Shown piece after piece: positions 63,150 to 64,000 of a stretch of 64,000 nucleotides of DNA; the first letter of the stretch is position 1, and each line of letters opens with the position of its first letter. Under the pieces are notes generated by a model. It was not told where the DNA came from, made no database searches, and was given only the letters and a program-made list of their open reading frames with translations. The DNA is from Staphylococcus argenteus (GTDB lineage Bacteria; Bacillota; Bacilli; Staphylococcales; Staphylococcaceae), in contig NC_016941.1 in the NCBI RefSeq assembly GCF_000236925.1, positions 992,001 to 1,056,000 of the forward strand. Direction: 5' to 3'. A program made the translations under genes and the position numbers.

Positions 63150-64000
63150 ATGGAACCATTATTATCATTAAAATCAGTTAGTAAAAGCTATGATGATCTT
63201 AATATCTTAGACGAGATAGATATCGATATTGAATCGGGATACTTTTATACATTATTAGGTCCTTCAGGTTGTGGAAAAACAACAATTTTAAAATTAATTG
63301 CAGGATTTGAATATCCTGATAGTGGTGAAGTAATTTATCAAAACAAACCAATAGGAAACTTACCTCCAAATAAGCGAAAAGTGAATACGGTCTTTCAAGA
63401 CTATGCTTTATTTCCACATTTAAATGTTTATGATAATATTGCTTTCGGTCTGAAATTAAAAAAATTTTCCAAAGTACAAATCGATCAAAAAGTAAGAGAA
63501 GCATTAAAATTAGTTAAACTATCAGGTTATGAGAAACGAAACATTAATGAAATGAGTGGTGGACAAAAGCAACGTGTCGCAATTGCACGTGCTATTGTAA
63601 ATGAGCCAGAAATTTTATTATTAGACGAATCCTTATCTGCCTTAGATTTAAAATTACGTACAGAAATGCAATATGAATTAAGAGAATTACAATCACGTTT
63701 AGGGATTACCTTCATATTCGTTACGCATGATCAAGAAGAAGCTTTGGCACTCAGTGATTATCTATTTGTGTTGAAAGATGGGAAGATTCAACAATTTGGA
63801 ACACCTACAGATATTTATGATGAACCTGTCAATAGATTTGTAGCTGATTTCATTGGAGAGTCCAACATAGTTGAAGGGCGCATGGTAAGAGATTATGTTG
63901 TGAATATTTATGGACAAGATTTTGAATGTGTTGATATGGGTATACCTGCAAACAAAAAAGTAGAGGTCGTTATTCGACCAGAAGACATTTCGTTAATTAA
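63150..64000 (+). CDS. potA: Spermidine/putrescine ABC transporter ATPase PotA (C-terminus off the window)
   Basis: The ATP-binding subunit for polyamine import. The first 283 residues are present and the frame is open at the edge. Walker [10 protein letters not shown] (37-45), Q-loop [15 protein letters not shown], signature [14 protein letters not shown], a Walker B region with [11 protein letters not shown] (Ser in place of the more usual Pro after the catalytic Glu), and THDQEEAL. The regulatory OB-type domain begins near the edge ([10 protein letters not shown]). AGGGGGAT precedes the ATG. The XRE-cupin gene upstream supports the pot assignment. Confidence 0.92.
   Translation, partial: MEPLLSLKSVSKSYDDLNILDEIDIDIESGYFYTLLGPSGCGKTTILKLIAGFEYPDSGEVIYQNKPIGNLPPNKRKVNTVFQDYALFPHLNVYDNIAFGLKLKKFSKVQIDQKVREALKLVKLSGYEKRNINEMSGGQKQRVAIARAIVNEPEILLLDESLSALDLKLRTEMQYELRELQSRLGITFIFVTHDQEEALALSDYLFVLKDGKIQQFGTPTDIYDEPVNRFVADFIGESNIVEGRMVRDYVVNIYGQDFECVDMGIPANKKVEVVIRPEDISLI

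Overview
The window is low-GC Firmicute DNA and is recognisable throughout as core chromosome of the Staphylococcus aureus complex. The genes, in order, are menaquinone synthesis, the sspABC protease operon, the atl autolysin, fmtA, qoxABCD, folD/purEKCSQLFMNHD, the ykoEDC thiamine-precursor transporter, ptsHI, cydAB, ktrC, rpoY-rnjA, def, pdhABCD and the start of the pot polyamine operon. Compared from memory, SspA, SspB, SspC, Atl, FmtA and PurK carry many scattered substitutions relative to the usual S. aureus proteins. The strain may therefore be a sister species such as S. argenteus or S. schweitzeri rather than S. aureus itself; I cannot settle this without an alignment.

Layout. 1-5.7 kb: menA (cut by the window edge) diverges from menFDHB. 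5.7-9.1 kb: a STAR repeat array, then the secreted protease operon sspABC read leftwards. 9.5-13.1 kb: a PLP aminotransferase, a membrane acyltransferase and a MarR-type regulator. 13.4-21.5 kb: a cell-envelope block with atl, a GNAT acetyltransferase, a DUF2538-like protein, lcpB and fmtA. 21.9-25.9 kb: the quinol oxidase qoxABCD. 26.5 kb: a small secreted Ig-like protein. 27.2-39.5 kb: folD divergent from an eleven-gene purine operon. 39.7-42.7 kb: a TPP-riboswitch-controlled ECF transporter. 43-49 kb: a 44-residue charged protein, a polytopic membrane protein, an RlmI-like methyltransferase, a DUF697-like protein and ptsHI. 49.2-52.8 kb: a glutaredoxin-like protein, cydAB and ktrC. 53-57 kb: rnjA, rpoY, def and a YkyA lipoprotein. 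57-62 kb: pdhABCD. 62.2-64 kb: a UPF0223 protein, an XRE-cupin regulator and potA (cut by the window edge).

How the parts fit. Menaquinol made by the Men enzymes feeds both terminal oxidases, Qox and Cyd. PDH supplies acetyl-CoA and NADH. FolD makes the 10-formyl-THF used by PurN and PurH, and folD and purE share one control region with PurBox-like motifs. HPr and EI drive sugar uptake, and a cre-like site lies upstream of ptsH. Wall enzymes (Atl, LcpB, FmtA) and secreted proteases (SspA, SspB with the internal inhibitor SspC) lie close together.

I saw no rRNA, tRNA, prophage, insertion sequence, CRISPR array or defence island. No new multi-gene system is evident. The less explained material is intergenic: two candidate small RNAs, unusual inverted repeats upstream of sspA and between lcpB and fmtA, clustered TGTGA half-sites before both oxidase operons, and the STAR array with a solitary decayed copy 5 kb away.
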